NCBI GenBank assembly: GCA_947652605.1
Contig: OX393580.1
Coordinates: 16,884,159-16,948,158, forward strand
Origin: Elmis aenea
Lineage: Eukaryota; Arthropoda; Insecta; Coleoptera; Elmidae
Length of the DNA stretch: 64,000 bases
Direction: 5' to 3'
Shown: one piece after another, positions 21,761-32,713 of the stretch
Layout of the letters: each line of letters begins with the position of its first letter
Numbering within the stretch: position 1 is the stretch's first letter
Translations under genes and position numbers: made by a program
The notes under the pieces: model-generated
Database searches by the model: none
What the model saw: the letters and a program-made list of their open reading frames with translations, nothing else
What the model was told of the DNA's origin: nothing

Positions 21761-23544
21761 TCTTTTATTCTTTAGTTTTTCTCGTAAAACCTAGTTTTTG
21801 AGTAACAAATAAAATAAGTATACATGAACCATCAAATATTCCAATATAAAACGATTCATTTTGGTGGTTACCATAGTTTGTTTATGTTCATGTTGAGTAG
21901 AAAGAAGTGACGGGTGTATTAATTGCATTTTAACTTGGTAAAATTCAGAAGTTCTGCAATGGGCTCTATAGTTTTTTATACTGTAAAAAACGCTTAAAGT
22001 AATACATGTCTACACAAAGTTTGTTCAAAATATGCTTTGAAATTTTGTTACAGCTCGTTTGAGTTAAAAAAAATCTAGTGTGTACCCAAGTACTTTTTTA
22101 GAAAAAAATTATCAAGTTTTTCAGTTGGTCCCTTGGTTCTTTAAAAATGTTTTGAAAACTGTTTACAGTCGAGGATTACGTTATATAACAGATATAGAAA
22201 AAAAAAACTACTTAAAAACCGTTTGAATAGATCCACATTATAGGTTAACAAACAGACAATAAAATTCAGATAGCGTAGGGGGGCCAAACCCACCAAAATA
22301 GTAGGCGCCTTACATTAATTAATTTTACTGTCATACTGGAAGCAGTAAGTTTTTTTATGACACAAGTTATTAATTACGTTATATGTTTGTTTATTTATTA
22401 ATATCTAGCTACTACAATCTAATTGATACAAAAAATTTACATTGAAATCTGTGTGGGGGCAACTAAAAAGCTATTAAATTTCTATTAAATTATAAAGGCA
22501 AAAAAATTATGAATTAAATTTTAATGTGCTGCTAGGTTTGTCGACGGCAATTCGCATTTAACACGAAGTGATATCGACTAAGTCGAACCACAGATAATGC
22601 CAGTCAGTTTACAAAGTAAATTGCAAATTCAAGTTGCCATAGCGCAAAAGAACATGCTAAACAAGAAATTAGAGACACAATTTTGTAGCTGGCATTGTTA
22701 AATAGGACTTGAGGTTTAAGGAATAACCAATATTTAAAAAATAAGTAACGGTTGAAACTACAAAAATAGGCGTGCATTCAAAATTGTTTATTAGCTTCGC
22801 AGAGAAAAGCTGTTTGAGACGCTTTCCTTTTACTCCGATTTCAATACACGCTAAAAGCACATATCTTGAATAATATACCATTCGTAGATACCTAAATAGA
22901 ATTATGCCTAGTAAATCCTCTAAAAGCCTTTTAGTACCCCCGAACATCTTTAAATTGTTCTAATTAAACCAATACAGGTGCGTTATTTTCACAAAACAAT
23001 CAAGATGGAATTTGTAATCTACTATATCTATTGCTTTGTCTGCTCTTAGCAAACAATGAGGCGATTACACGTTGAAGGTAAAGTATAGAATAGTTCAACT
23101 AAATAAATAAGATACTATTTGAGCTTAATGTCTCGTAGAACTTGCAAAGTATGCAAACTAAAGTACTATTTCGAATTGCTAGTTGAACAAGTCTCATGAC
23201 ATTCGCCATTGTATTAATAATTTTCCAGGCACATTTTTGAATTCATTTCACAAAGCACAAGTTCTACAATAGTACGGATAAGCTGACTATTAAGTTTGAT
23301 TCTTAAGATATAAGTCATCGTTTTGCAAATACTTGTTTCAAGAATTTTGCACTGAAAAGTACCAACCCGTGCCAAAGATATTTATGACCAAAAATAAGCT
23401 AAGTATAAAGTTTAAGTGCAGCCTTAACCTATTAAAAATTGGTGCTGACTTTGCCAGTCATGAATAATTTACTATTAAACTAAATATCGATGTGAAAATT
23501 AATGCTGTAAAGAAAATTTCGCACAAAATTATGAACGTAACTAC
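21761..23544. other. No recognised gene
   Basis: A diverged satellite copy lies near 21940-22180. An open frame on the minus strand (22669-22947, 92 codons) has no motif that I recognise. Otherwise the sequence is AT-rich and unassigned. Confidence 0.4.
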
Positions 23545-24204
23545 CAGGGCCGGCCCGTGGAAATTTTTCTAGTTGGGCAAACACTGATTTTGGCGCCTCC
23601 GCCTCCACTTCTGTCACCACCCCTCTTTTACTTTTTCAGAATTAATTTTTACTATTAATTTATTATTAATAATATTATAATTAATTAGGTATTATTTTTT
23701 CTCAATAAGAAAATCTATTAAACGGAAGTTAGGGGCATTCAGAAAACCCCAGAACACGGTCAGGAATAACAAAATGATAATAGGATCACGTAGGCCAGGT
23801 CTAAAAGGGTTAAGACTTACTCGCTTAAATCCACAGAGGATGTTTATAAATTATAATTATAGGTGTTGAAAAAAGAAAACACAAAAATAAATGAAAAATA
23901 TACAGGGTGATTGATTGGAACCGTGCATTAGAAATATATATAGATTGAAAAAGAGTAATAATTTGAAATTCTGGTTATGGCCATAATGGCATAATAAAAA
24001 TATTTTCAAGATGGCGGCACTTCCGGAAATACCGGAAGTTGACATGTAATTTTTTTCAAATACACTGGTCTATTTTTTATTGCATTTTTCGATCTTAAAC
24101 GTTATTTTAAAAGGAGTTTTGATAGCATTTCCTAGACGTAACTGGTCGTTTTTTAGATTTTTGGATATTTTTGAAAATTTATTGATTTGTATCGTGATGC
24201 TTAG

Positions 24205-25405
24205 GGGAGACCGGGGATAAAAGTAACACGGGTAGGTTGTAACAGTGCCTATAGTTTCTTTAATTTTTGTTTTATATCGCCCTAAACGCTTTTGCAATGT
24301 TAAGTTACATCCAGCTCCCTACCTACATTGCTAGTTTTCATCTGTCATAGAGGTTAACTTATTGCCAGCCAGAGTCACTATTTTCCGCCTAAAAAATACT
24401 GCGTTGTCTCATCCGTCGAGTAACTTTTAGGCGATCTCTAAAATAGGAACAAAAAAGCACCTATATTATTTTGTTCTAAATTTAGTTGGCTATTGGTGGA
24501 TGCAATACAATTTGACGTTAGAATCGTGGTTAATTGTGGATTTCCTGAAATTTTGTTTGTGTACACTTGGGGTCAAAAGTAACAAAGTGTTACAACCAAC
24601 CCCAATTAATGTTTTCACTTGCAAATGTTCACTCTTAGCACATAATTGGTGACTTTCTTCGTAGATGAGAATATACAAGAGTTGTCGGAATAATTTTCCA
24701 GTTTGTTGTATCTTTTTGATTCACATTTTTAAATATGTAGGTACTTATAATCTTGGCAAACCTGGTAACTGCAGTCCCAAATTATTAAATTATATACTCT
24801 ACTAGCCGCCATTGTTTTTATTCTATTACCTTAATATTTATAACTTAATATAAACAAAGCTTTAACCAACCCAACTTAACCTGACCCTCTTTTACTGATT
24901 TAATGAATGACGGTCAGTTTGAGGGCGGTTAGATTTTTTAAAAATAAAACAAACAGTTATTATGATCCAGTATAAATTTAATAATTTGGGACCGCCCTTA
25001 CCTGGTATGCCATACTGTTCACTTATCATTTTGTATTGTATCAAAGATATTTTTTTTTAATTTTTTATTTTGCTAATGTGTATTTTTGAATAAAATATTA
25101 ATTTTGTTGATGAATACTAATATATTTACCCACTGCTTATGAGCTGTGTAAATTATTTTGCCGTTACAACTTACCCCATTCATAGTTACTTTTAGCCCCA
25201 ACGTTGAGATTGAAAGTAACAGCTGTCTTACTAAAGAAAAAACTTTTTTTTTAACAGTTGCTTTACGAAACACACGAAATAAATATCTTGGAAGCAAGAC
25301 AAATGTCCAATCTATCATTAAACCAATTTGGATGTAAAAAATTTGTAATAATCTATGAGAAACTAAATAAAAACAAAAAAATGTTACTTTTATCCCCGGT
25401 CTCCC
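24205..25405. mobile_element. TA-flanked inverted-repeat element
   Basis: The ends ggggagaccggggataaaag and cttttatccccggtctcccc are perfect inverted repeats, each followed outward by TA, as for Tc1/mariner-like insertions. Internal fragments of the same signal recur ('ggggtcaaaagtaacaaa', 'gttacttttagcccca'), suggesting subterminal binding-site repeats. No transposase was found in the 1.2 kb. Confidence 0.8.
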
Positions 25406-25688
25406 CTACTATTATCTACCGTCGCCATTTTTAAAACGAAAACGCTTAAATTTAGACTGTTGACAAAAGAAGCCTTGGAGTTCACCGTACAGCTTTTGCA
25501 ATCAATACATTGCTTACAGGGTGTCCAATTTTTTTTTTTTTTAATGCAACTTCAGACCACCAAAACTTTATTTTTCATATAGGTACATTGCCCACATTTT
25601 TGTTTCGTAATCTAATGCAAAATTAAAATTTGTATGAAGCTGTATTGGCATTTCCTATACCTACCTGCAATAATTTTCGAGTTATTAA

Positions 25689-26263
25689 CCCTAGAAGCCC
25701 AATCATATTTTTGAGGCTATAAAGCCCAATCACACGTCAAAACGACGTACAATAATAAAAGAGCTCTATCTAAATAAACTTTACTGCAAATACTAGTTTT
25801 TTGTATGGTTTATGTAAAATACTTTCTATGTAAATAAAACAACAGAAATTTAGAAAAAATATTGTTTATTTAAACTCTGAAATGTTCACTTTAATTAAAC
25901 ATACAAAAAATGGCCCGAAAACTGATATCCTTTTATTTTTTTTTTATATACTACCAATTGTTTACAACAATCAACTATTTATATTTTTTTATGAAAAACT
26001 AATCAACTCTTATCAAACATAAATCAGTAAAGTCAAATATAATTCAGGAAATTCGAAAAGTGCAAAAGTTAACAAAGCCCAACATACGTCATAACGACGT
26101 GTAACATTGCGATAACAACAAAATGGCGGCACTTATCAAAGCGAGACTGCTGTCTCCTGTTAGCTCTGGGCATGTACCGAGTTGGCTCGGATGGTCACGG
26201 CGAAAGAGATCGCGAATATGTGTTGGAGTGTACGTCAAAATGACGCAGATTGGGCTTCTAGGG
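25689..26263. mobile_element. piggyBac-type MITE with TTAA target sites
   Basis: TTAA lies at 25685-25688 and 26264-26267 directly outside inverted ends ccctagaagcccaatca and gcagattgggcttctaggg. Inner repeats 'acgtcaaaacgacgtac' and 'gtacgtcaaaatgacg' are also inverted. TTAA duplication with CCCT ends is the piggyBac signature. At 575 bp with no transposase it is non-autonomous. Confidence 0.85.
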
Positions 26264-26486
26264 TTAAGGATTTTGGATAAAGAGAAAATTGTAACATTTT
26301 TAAATAGCCAAGCTCTGGAATTGACAACAAATGCCAATATAAACAACTGTCAACAACTTTTATCGCGTTTGTGTGAAGTGTTCATGATAATTTAAATCAA
26401 GAATATTCAAACACGGATATTTTGAACTTATAATATTTTAGTGGAAGAAAAACCTTTAAATTTTAACAAAATTTACAAACTAATTA

Positions 26487-26703
26487 GCCTAGCTTTTTCT
26501 TTAGCAAAGTCATGGAGAATGCAATCGTAATTTATTTTTTCGGCTAACTCATGTTCAATGGCTATAATTGATAAGTCTTTTAATTTTTTTAAAGTCGTGG
26601 TCGATCTCAAATCGTTTTTTTATAATTTTCAATTTTGAAAAGGAACGTTCTCCAGTGGCAACAGATATAGGCAAAGTAAGGAAATATTTTAAGTGAACTT
26701 GAA
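26487..26703 (-). pseudogene. hAT transposase C-terminal (dimerisation) relic
   Basis: The minus strand reads LPISVATGERSFSKLKIIKK and, after one frameshift, KLKDLSIIAIEHELAEKINY, then DCILHDFAKEKARLI. GERSFSKLK and the 'SIEHELAEKINYDD' tail are the hAT C-terminal block of zinc-finger-MYM-like (DUF4371-type) transposases. The catalytic residues lie upstream and are absent here. Confidence 0.8.
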
Positions 26704-26919
26704 ATATTGAGAAATACTTTAATTGATTTTTTTTTTTTTTTGATGTAGTTAATTGTTTCTAATGTACTCGAATGTGTTATACAAATTTTAAAATGCGGTT
26801 TGCAGTAAAATATGAACATAAATCAGTTTATGAATTAGTTCATGAACTAGTACATACAATTCCTTTTTTTATATGAATTTTATATTGGGACTAGCGTTGC
26901 CCCAAAACGTCGGGCCCTT

Positions 26920-27800
26920 AGGAATAACACACCGACTTCTTCAGCTTTTAGTTTAACAAGACATTTTAGATATTAGTTCGAAAAAAAAAACGTCGATACG
27001 TTTTAAAAAAACATAGAAATACATTTTTTATCGTAAGGTTTTGGGCTTTATCCAGTCAATTAAAAATTTACTATATCTAGGTACTCACAAATACCACAAA
27101 TACACTTATAAGTTTTAGTCACGCATCGATGCGACTGTGAGATTCCATAACGTCAAATTCTTTATTCTCTATCTAAAAAGCAAACAATCATCTTTAAAGC
27201 GAACAAAAAGCTTTTTAAAATACAAACGGGACAGGGTGTAGATGTCTGCATAGCACTGTGCGGTAGGTCGTACCACTCTCTTACATTACATGGAAGATGA
27301 CTTGACTTAAAACCGCTGTCAGAAGAAGATTCGGTATTTATAATTGTCCAATACAATCACGATATATGTATAGACAGATAAATAAACTGGTGTTCGGTAT
27401 TTTATCCGTCGCATCGCTACGGGTTGTTCGGTGTCAACAAATACTAAAATTATTCAAAATAAACATTAGTAAAAGTGTTAAGTGTAAATAAAACCGTGGG
27501 GCTCTGATGGTGTTAAAATTTTATTAAGTAGTTTTATTAACGTTTGGTAAATAGCTCCGATACTTAATACACGTTTTCATTTGCTTATGTTGTTTATTTT
27601 TCGTTTTAGTTAACACACAGCTGTGTGTGTACGTCGATTTTTCAAAATTTTTCTCACTTTTAAAAAGGCAAAGTAAGAACAATTACATTTGTATTGATTT
27701 AAAATTTTTACTGTACACACACTGCATAACTAAGAACCATATTTAAAAAAAAAAACTAATCTAAATAATAATAGTTTTTGATTAATCCAAAATTTCACAT
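26920..27800. other. No recognised feature
   Basis: AT-rich DNA; no open frame with family motifs and no paired repeats. Confidence 0.4.
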
Positions 27801-29638
27801 ACAGGGTCATTAGTGGCGGATCGGTCGATTGTGGCTAAACGGTTTGAGATAGAAAGTTGATACAAACGGTATTCCGTACAGTTTTTTCTTCCGAACACGA
27901 TAAAAAAATTTTCAAATATACAGGGTGAGTCACCTCTCTGGAACCAATAGCAAATTTTATATTTCAAATACAAAACCCCATTTTTTATTTAATAGGTATT
28001 CTTGACCGCCTTCATTTTAGCTTTACATCGATATAAAATAGTACAGGTTTTTATGCGGCCTTGTCACTAAAAAAAATAATTTTCAAATTTTTTCAAGGTT
28101 TTGTCTTTATTAATTTAAAAAATTCTCCTGAAGTCATTTTTTGAAGCACAGAGTTGTAATTTGGTAAGGACATGCAGAAAACATTGCTCTATTAGCTCGA
28201 TATGAAAAAGTTTAAATCACCCATATAGGGTGTTCATAAATAGGTGGCAACTTCCATGATTTTCAAAAGCTCGTTACTCAAATTTTTCAAATGCAAACCC
28301 CTATATTTTCTTATGTTATCGAATTCGTATTTAAGAGAGCTTCATTTTTTGTTAAGTATGTCCTATACCCATAACTCATGCTTTTCGGGATTTCGACTTT
28401 TTTTTTCTAATTGTTATTAAAGCAAATAGGATGCCGTGGAAATCGAAAAAGCTGACTGTTCACTTCACTAACCTTGTCATTTATTTCTCGAATTATAGCA
28501 TTTCCACAATTAATTTCACTTTACAAGAGCAAATTGACATGGTTTATTCACCGTATCGTGTATTTAATTACTTATAGTAAGTAGATACTTAGTCTTGTGG
28601 ATTCACTTATAAGCAATAAATAAATTGGCAACCAAATCAATTTTATTATTGTTATGAAATTTATTAGTGTTTCTAAACCTTAAAGGGAACGCGAAGAAAA
28701 ATAGAAAATGAAAGACAAATTATTTGTTGAAACCACAAAAAAGCATTAAATAAATTCTGTAAACAAAATAATAGAACATAAAAAAATCATTGCTATATGA
28801 AATTGAATAAACTAGTTATCCTATAAGTGCATATTAATCAAAATGTGCGTATATCCTTGCCGCCAGTAAAGGATTTCTTTCGCCTTCTCTCGAGCAATAA
28901 ACCATATCAATTTGCTCTTGTAAAGTGAAATTAATTGTGGAAATGCTATAATTCAAGAAATAAATGACAAGTTTTTGACGTTAGTGAAGTGAACAGTCAG
29001 CTTTTTCGATTTCCACGGCATCCTATTTGGTTTAATAACGATTAGGAAAAAAAAAGTCGAATATCTCGAAAAGTATGAGTGTTGGGTATAGGACATACCT
29101 ATTTAACAAAAAATGAAACTCTCTTAAAGACGAATTCGATGACATAAGAAAATACAGGGGTTTGCATTTGAAAAAATTGAATTACGAGCTTTTGAAAATC
29201 AGGAAAGTTGCCACCTATTTATGAACACCCTATTAGCGTTTTCGTATCGAGCTAATAGAGCAATGTTTTCTGCATGTCCTTACCAAATTACAAATCTGTG
29301 CTTCGAAAAATGACTTCAGGAGAATTTTTTAAATAAGACTTAAAACCTTGAAAAATTAAAAAATTTTTTTTTTTTGTGACAAGCTCGCATAAAAACCTGT
29401 ACTATTTTATATCGATGTAAAGCTAAAATGAAGGCGGTTAAGAATATTAAATAAAAAATGGGGTTTTGTATTTGAAATATAAAAGTTGCTATTGGTTCCA
29501 GCTAGGTGACTCACCCTGTATATTTCAAATTTTTTTATCGTGTTCGGAAGAAAAAACTATGAATACCGTTAGAATCAACTTTCTATCTCAAACCGTTTAG
29601 CCGCAATCGACCGATCCGCCACTAATGACTCACTCTGT
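27801..29638. mobile_element. Three nested palindromic elements
   Basis: The outermost ends (acagggtcattagtggcgga / gccactaatgactcactctgt) enclose a second pair (27920 acagggtgagtcacct... / ...aggtgactcaccctgt 29519) and a third (28227 agggtgttcataaatagg / cctatttatgaacaccct 29231). All pair as one continuous hairpin with arms up to about 740 bp and a centre at 28546-28905. The second and third ends recur in the half copy at 61882-62600. The centre carries a helix-turn-helix relic. Confidence 0.85.
28834..28935 (-). pseudogene. Helix-turn-helix transposase N-terminal relic (DUF4817-like)
   Basis: The minus strand reads INFTLQEQIDMVYCSREGER, then NPLLAARIYAHFD, then a stop. The pattern Q-E-x-I-D-M-V-Y, then E-x-x-x-N-x-x-x-A-A-R-x-Y, fits the same transposase helix-turn-helix as at 8731-8925. 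The first ten residues also occur on the opposite arm (plus strand, about 28519-28560, TLQEQIDMVYSPY), because the hairpin arms extend into this sequence. Confidence 0.7.
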
Positions 29639-30370
29639 ATAAAACTTAAAGAAAAAAACTCAGAAGTGACAAAATATACCTGAGATTCTTACAACCAATA
29701 AAACCCATCTATTAACATTCCTCATGTCCAGAATAATTAAATACAGCTAAATCCAAAACTATCACTACTATACAACATGTAAAATACATCTAGATTAAAA
29801 AATTCCAAACACTTTTTTAAAAAGGTTTTACACTGTGTGACAAGTTAATTCGATATATGCAGCCGGTGATGTATGAAATAAATCAACAAAAACTTGAAAG
29901 CACAAAGCGATATTCGTTTGGTTAAAATGCAAAATGCACAGTTATTTCGCTGTAGAGCTTTAAGCTTTGTCCCGAACAGCTAAAATCTAATGATTTAACT
30001 TCATATTTATTAGAAGTACATTTTAGTCAAAATTACATCTTGATAATTCAAGGCTTAAAAGCTACGTTGTTCACTACACAAAACTTCGTTTAGAAAATGT
30101 TCAGCGCCAGCGACGAAGTAAGAAAATGAAAAACTGCCAACATCCGCTTCCTTGCCATTATTTGATAATGCAAGTAATAAAAATTTTGAATTATAACGGT
30201 CCATAACGTTTTACGACGCTCCTCGAACGGCATTTCATTAACTTTGAAATTATGCAACGGTCTTTGCAATAGATAAGGTTTAAAAATCAAGGATAATTTT
30301 GCTGTTTAAAGCTACATGCGTTAGGTACGGCTACGGAGGAAGAAATATTGGTATAACTTCACGTTAGCGA
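29639..30370. other. No recognised feature
   Basis: AT-rich. A plus-strand ATG near 30098 (MFSASDE) runs into 'gtaaga', a donor-like site, but nothing else supports an exon. Confidence 0.35.
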
Positions 30371-30665
30371 CAGTTGTCGAAAATTGATAAAATTTTGTGG
30401 GTTACTAAAACTAGACTTGCTGAACTCAAATATGTTAAAAATTACTTGGCGCTCTCATTTAATAAGCGTAAAAATTCAATATAAAAGTTCCGTTTGACAG
30501 TTAGGTTAGGTTTTTTAATTCGAATTTTCTCATGTTAGGATGGCTAAATTATCTGTGTAAAGTGTACAAATATGATTATAAGGCATAAATGAAACTATAT
30601 TTGTGTTGATTTTGTGTTAAAATAAGCTTAAAATAACGTAAATCTTATAACATACCCAAGTACAC
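30371..30665. repeat. Dispersed repeat, copy 2
   Basis: This is the reverse complement of 6618-6905 with scattered substitutions and small indels; for example 'cgtttgacagttaggttagg' matches 'cctaacctaactgtcaaacg'. Homology ends at about 'cataccca' on the right. A fragment of the 35-kb satellite adjoins on the left (about 30285-30350). Confidence 0.8.
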
Positions 30666-32178
30666 AACTGTCATTTTTTGCCGTCTTGACTTACTTTTTC
30701 CACCTTTCTTGACCTTTCTGAGAGTAAGGTGGACTCATTTAGATCTATAAGGATCAGATCAGTTTCAGTTGGAACTAAAATTTTAATTTTAAGCGTTGTA
30801 ATTTGAGAGTGGTAGTTAATAATGCTGGTTGATTAACCTTATTTGACTCTCTTGAATTTCTGTGAAAATGAGATTAATTGAAATGCATGAAGCGGCATTT
30901 TAAACATTTTATACACACAAACACATACGAAGATAATCAACATATTAATAAAACTCAAAAAATAGTTTTATGTAGGTACGCAAAATTAACGTGTCATGCA
31001 CATTTTACTGAAATATCTTTTTTAATTGTTTTACAAATAAACATTATATGTTTAAAAATAAAGAATAATTGTGGTAAGAAAAGCTACATGCGTTAGGTAA
31101 AGGCGGATAGCTTGAGGAATGTAAATAAAACTTTAAAAAAAAGTTTCATATACGTAAAGTTATCATCCCTGTAAATTTGACTAAAATATATTTATTTCTT
31201 CTTTAGTTATTGAACTTCATACGTTTCAAAATTAAGGACAATTTTGTTGTAAAAAGTTACTTTCGTTTGGCACGGACAGACAGATTAAGAAATTTAAATA
31301 AAACATAAATAATAGTTTCATATAACATATAGTACTCTACCTTTATTTTAATAATCCATAATTAAATTGCCTTGTTGTGTACACGACTTTATTCTTCTGA
31401 TAAATCAATAAAGCACACACGTATATTGTATTTAATGAATTAATTAATCAAACAGCTATGCAGATATAATCCTGCTTAAAGTATCTTGATTATTAAAACG
31501 TTGTTTTACTTATTGGAATTAAATTCCAATGAATCGTTCTTTTAAAGAAACGAGTTCTCCTGCAATGCAGGAAATTAAAATTGGCGCAGTAATTGTTCAG
31601 TTACTTCATAATTGATTAAATTTTCATTGAAGTGCTAAGTAAAAACCGATGCACATACTGAAGTAAATTATCGTAACTTGATACCACGGAAGATTAAGTT
31701 TTGGATAAGGAACTTAATTGGGTGTTAACTTCGGTTTTATTGCTTATTTTTTTGTTGTACGGCGATAATTATTGTTATTATTTTATATCTAATAAAGTGC
31801 AGGGTCTATAAATAAAAACCTGTTTTCACTAAGCGTTTATGCAAGGCAATGTAGCGTGGAATCCCGATTGCTTATCCATTAAGGCTAATAAAATTTAATA
31901 CCTCCGAGTTTTGTTAAATGAAAACGTAAATTATTTGTGGCTGGTTGTGTTTCCTTGTTGCTTTTAGTTCAGGTTATCGTGTATGTAAATTTGATAAGGT
32001 AGTGTTAAGTAAGTAAATGCAATTTTAATGATATTTGTGGAGTTTATTAGAAGTATGGGTCGATTTTAGCAATGAAAGTATGTTTTCCTCGCCCGTTCAG
32101 AAAATAAGTTGTTGCCGATTAATTTTTAGGCTGGAAAATACATCTTTACTGGCCTAAACCTAGACCAGAAAGAAACTG
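30666..32178. other. No gene; reversed copies of the 35-kb satellite
   Basis: 31090-31320 contains 'acatgcgttaggtaaagg', 'aagtttcatatac' and 'aaaattaaggacaattttgt', the reverse complement of units at 35100-37265. The rest is AT-rich and unassigned. Confidence 0.45.
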
Positions 32179-32245
32179 GTTGCCATGGTAATAACAACTG
32201 TTCACCGGCCTAGGCCTGAAAGTAGCTAGTTGACATGGCGATGAG
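32179..32245 (+). promoter_or_regulatory. Two RFX X-box-like motifs
   Basis: gttgccatggtaataac (32179-32195) and gttgacatggcgatgag (32229-32245) resemble the RFX X-box (GTTRCC n RGYAAC type), the second weakly. They lie within two diverged 50-bp repeats ('ggcctaaacc' / 'ggcctaggcc') about 90-150 bp before an ATG at 32334. Binding is inferred from pattern only. Confidence 0.3.
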
Positions 32246-32333
32246 TTGTTTTGTTGATTTGCGCTGTCCAACAAGCGTCATTATACCACCAAGCGAGTTT
32301 ACATGTGTAGTTTGTTAAGTTATTGTTTTAATT

Positions 32334-32567
32334 ATGGATGGTGACGATAGTGATTTTAGTGTCAGTGGCGCACTCAGAAATAGTTATTTATGTACCAAGG
32401 CCAAAAAGTGTAACTTTTTCGGCCGCGTCTGGTTTGCTGGCCGAGACGTAGTCGAGGCCAGCAAAAAGGCAAGGCCGAAAAAGTACGTTTTGGCCGAGGT
32501 GCATATTACATTTTTTGTGCGATCGAATCAAAAACAATTTAAATTTTTAGTATTTTTAAAAATATAG
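32334..32567 (+). CDS. Short acidic-start ORF, unknown; possibly a recombinase 5' remnant
   Basis: It reads MDGDDSDFSVSGALRNS and then enters a GC-rich inverted repeat (32415-32442 against 32456-32482, tttttcggcc... / ...ggccgaaaaa). The opening MDGDDSD is similar in style to MDQGSDEESD of the recombinase gene starting at 33861 on the other strand, and both ATGs have X-box-like repeats upstream. It may be the 5' end of a second, truncated copy, but this could be chance. I do not recognise a domain. Confidence 0.25.
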   Translation: MDGDDSDFSVSGALRNSYLCTKAKKCNFFGRVWFAGRDVVEASKKARPKKYVLAEVHITFFVRSNQKQFKFLVFLKI

Positions 32568-32713
32568 GTTAGAAACTACGTGACATTCTGTCACTGACAG
32601 ATGACGGCGTATGCTGTTAAGGGTGGACGTACTTGCATAATTCTGTACATAATTAATTTAAAAAACCTTTTTTTGTTGATTAAGTAAATAAAAAGTACTA
32701 CATCATAAACAAT

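Larger units (their letters stand above)
23545..26919 (-). mobile_element. Candidate decayed hAT, filled with later insertions
   Basis: The left end cagggccggcccgtgg is a hAT-type terminus, and a complementary-looking 'cgtcgggccctt' ends at 26919. A hAT transposase C-terminal relic (26487-26703, minus) sits between. Inside are an orphan palindromic-repeat end (acagggtgattgattgg, about 23905), a TA-flanked element (24205-25405), another orphan end (acagggtgtccaa, about 25517) and a TTAA-flanked element (25689-26263). I see no clear 8-bp duplication, so the outer limits are uncertain. Confidence 0.45.

Noticed and set aside
30090..30290. Plus-strand start exon MFSASDE|gtaaga
   Set aside because: Seven codons with a donor-like site are expected by chance in a window of this size.
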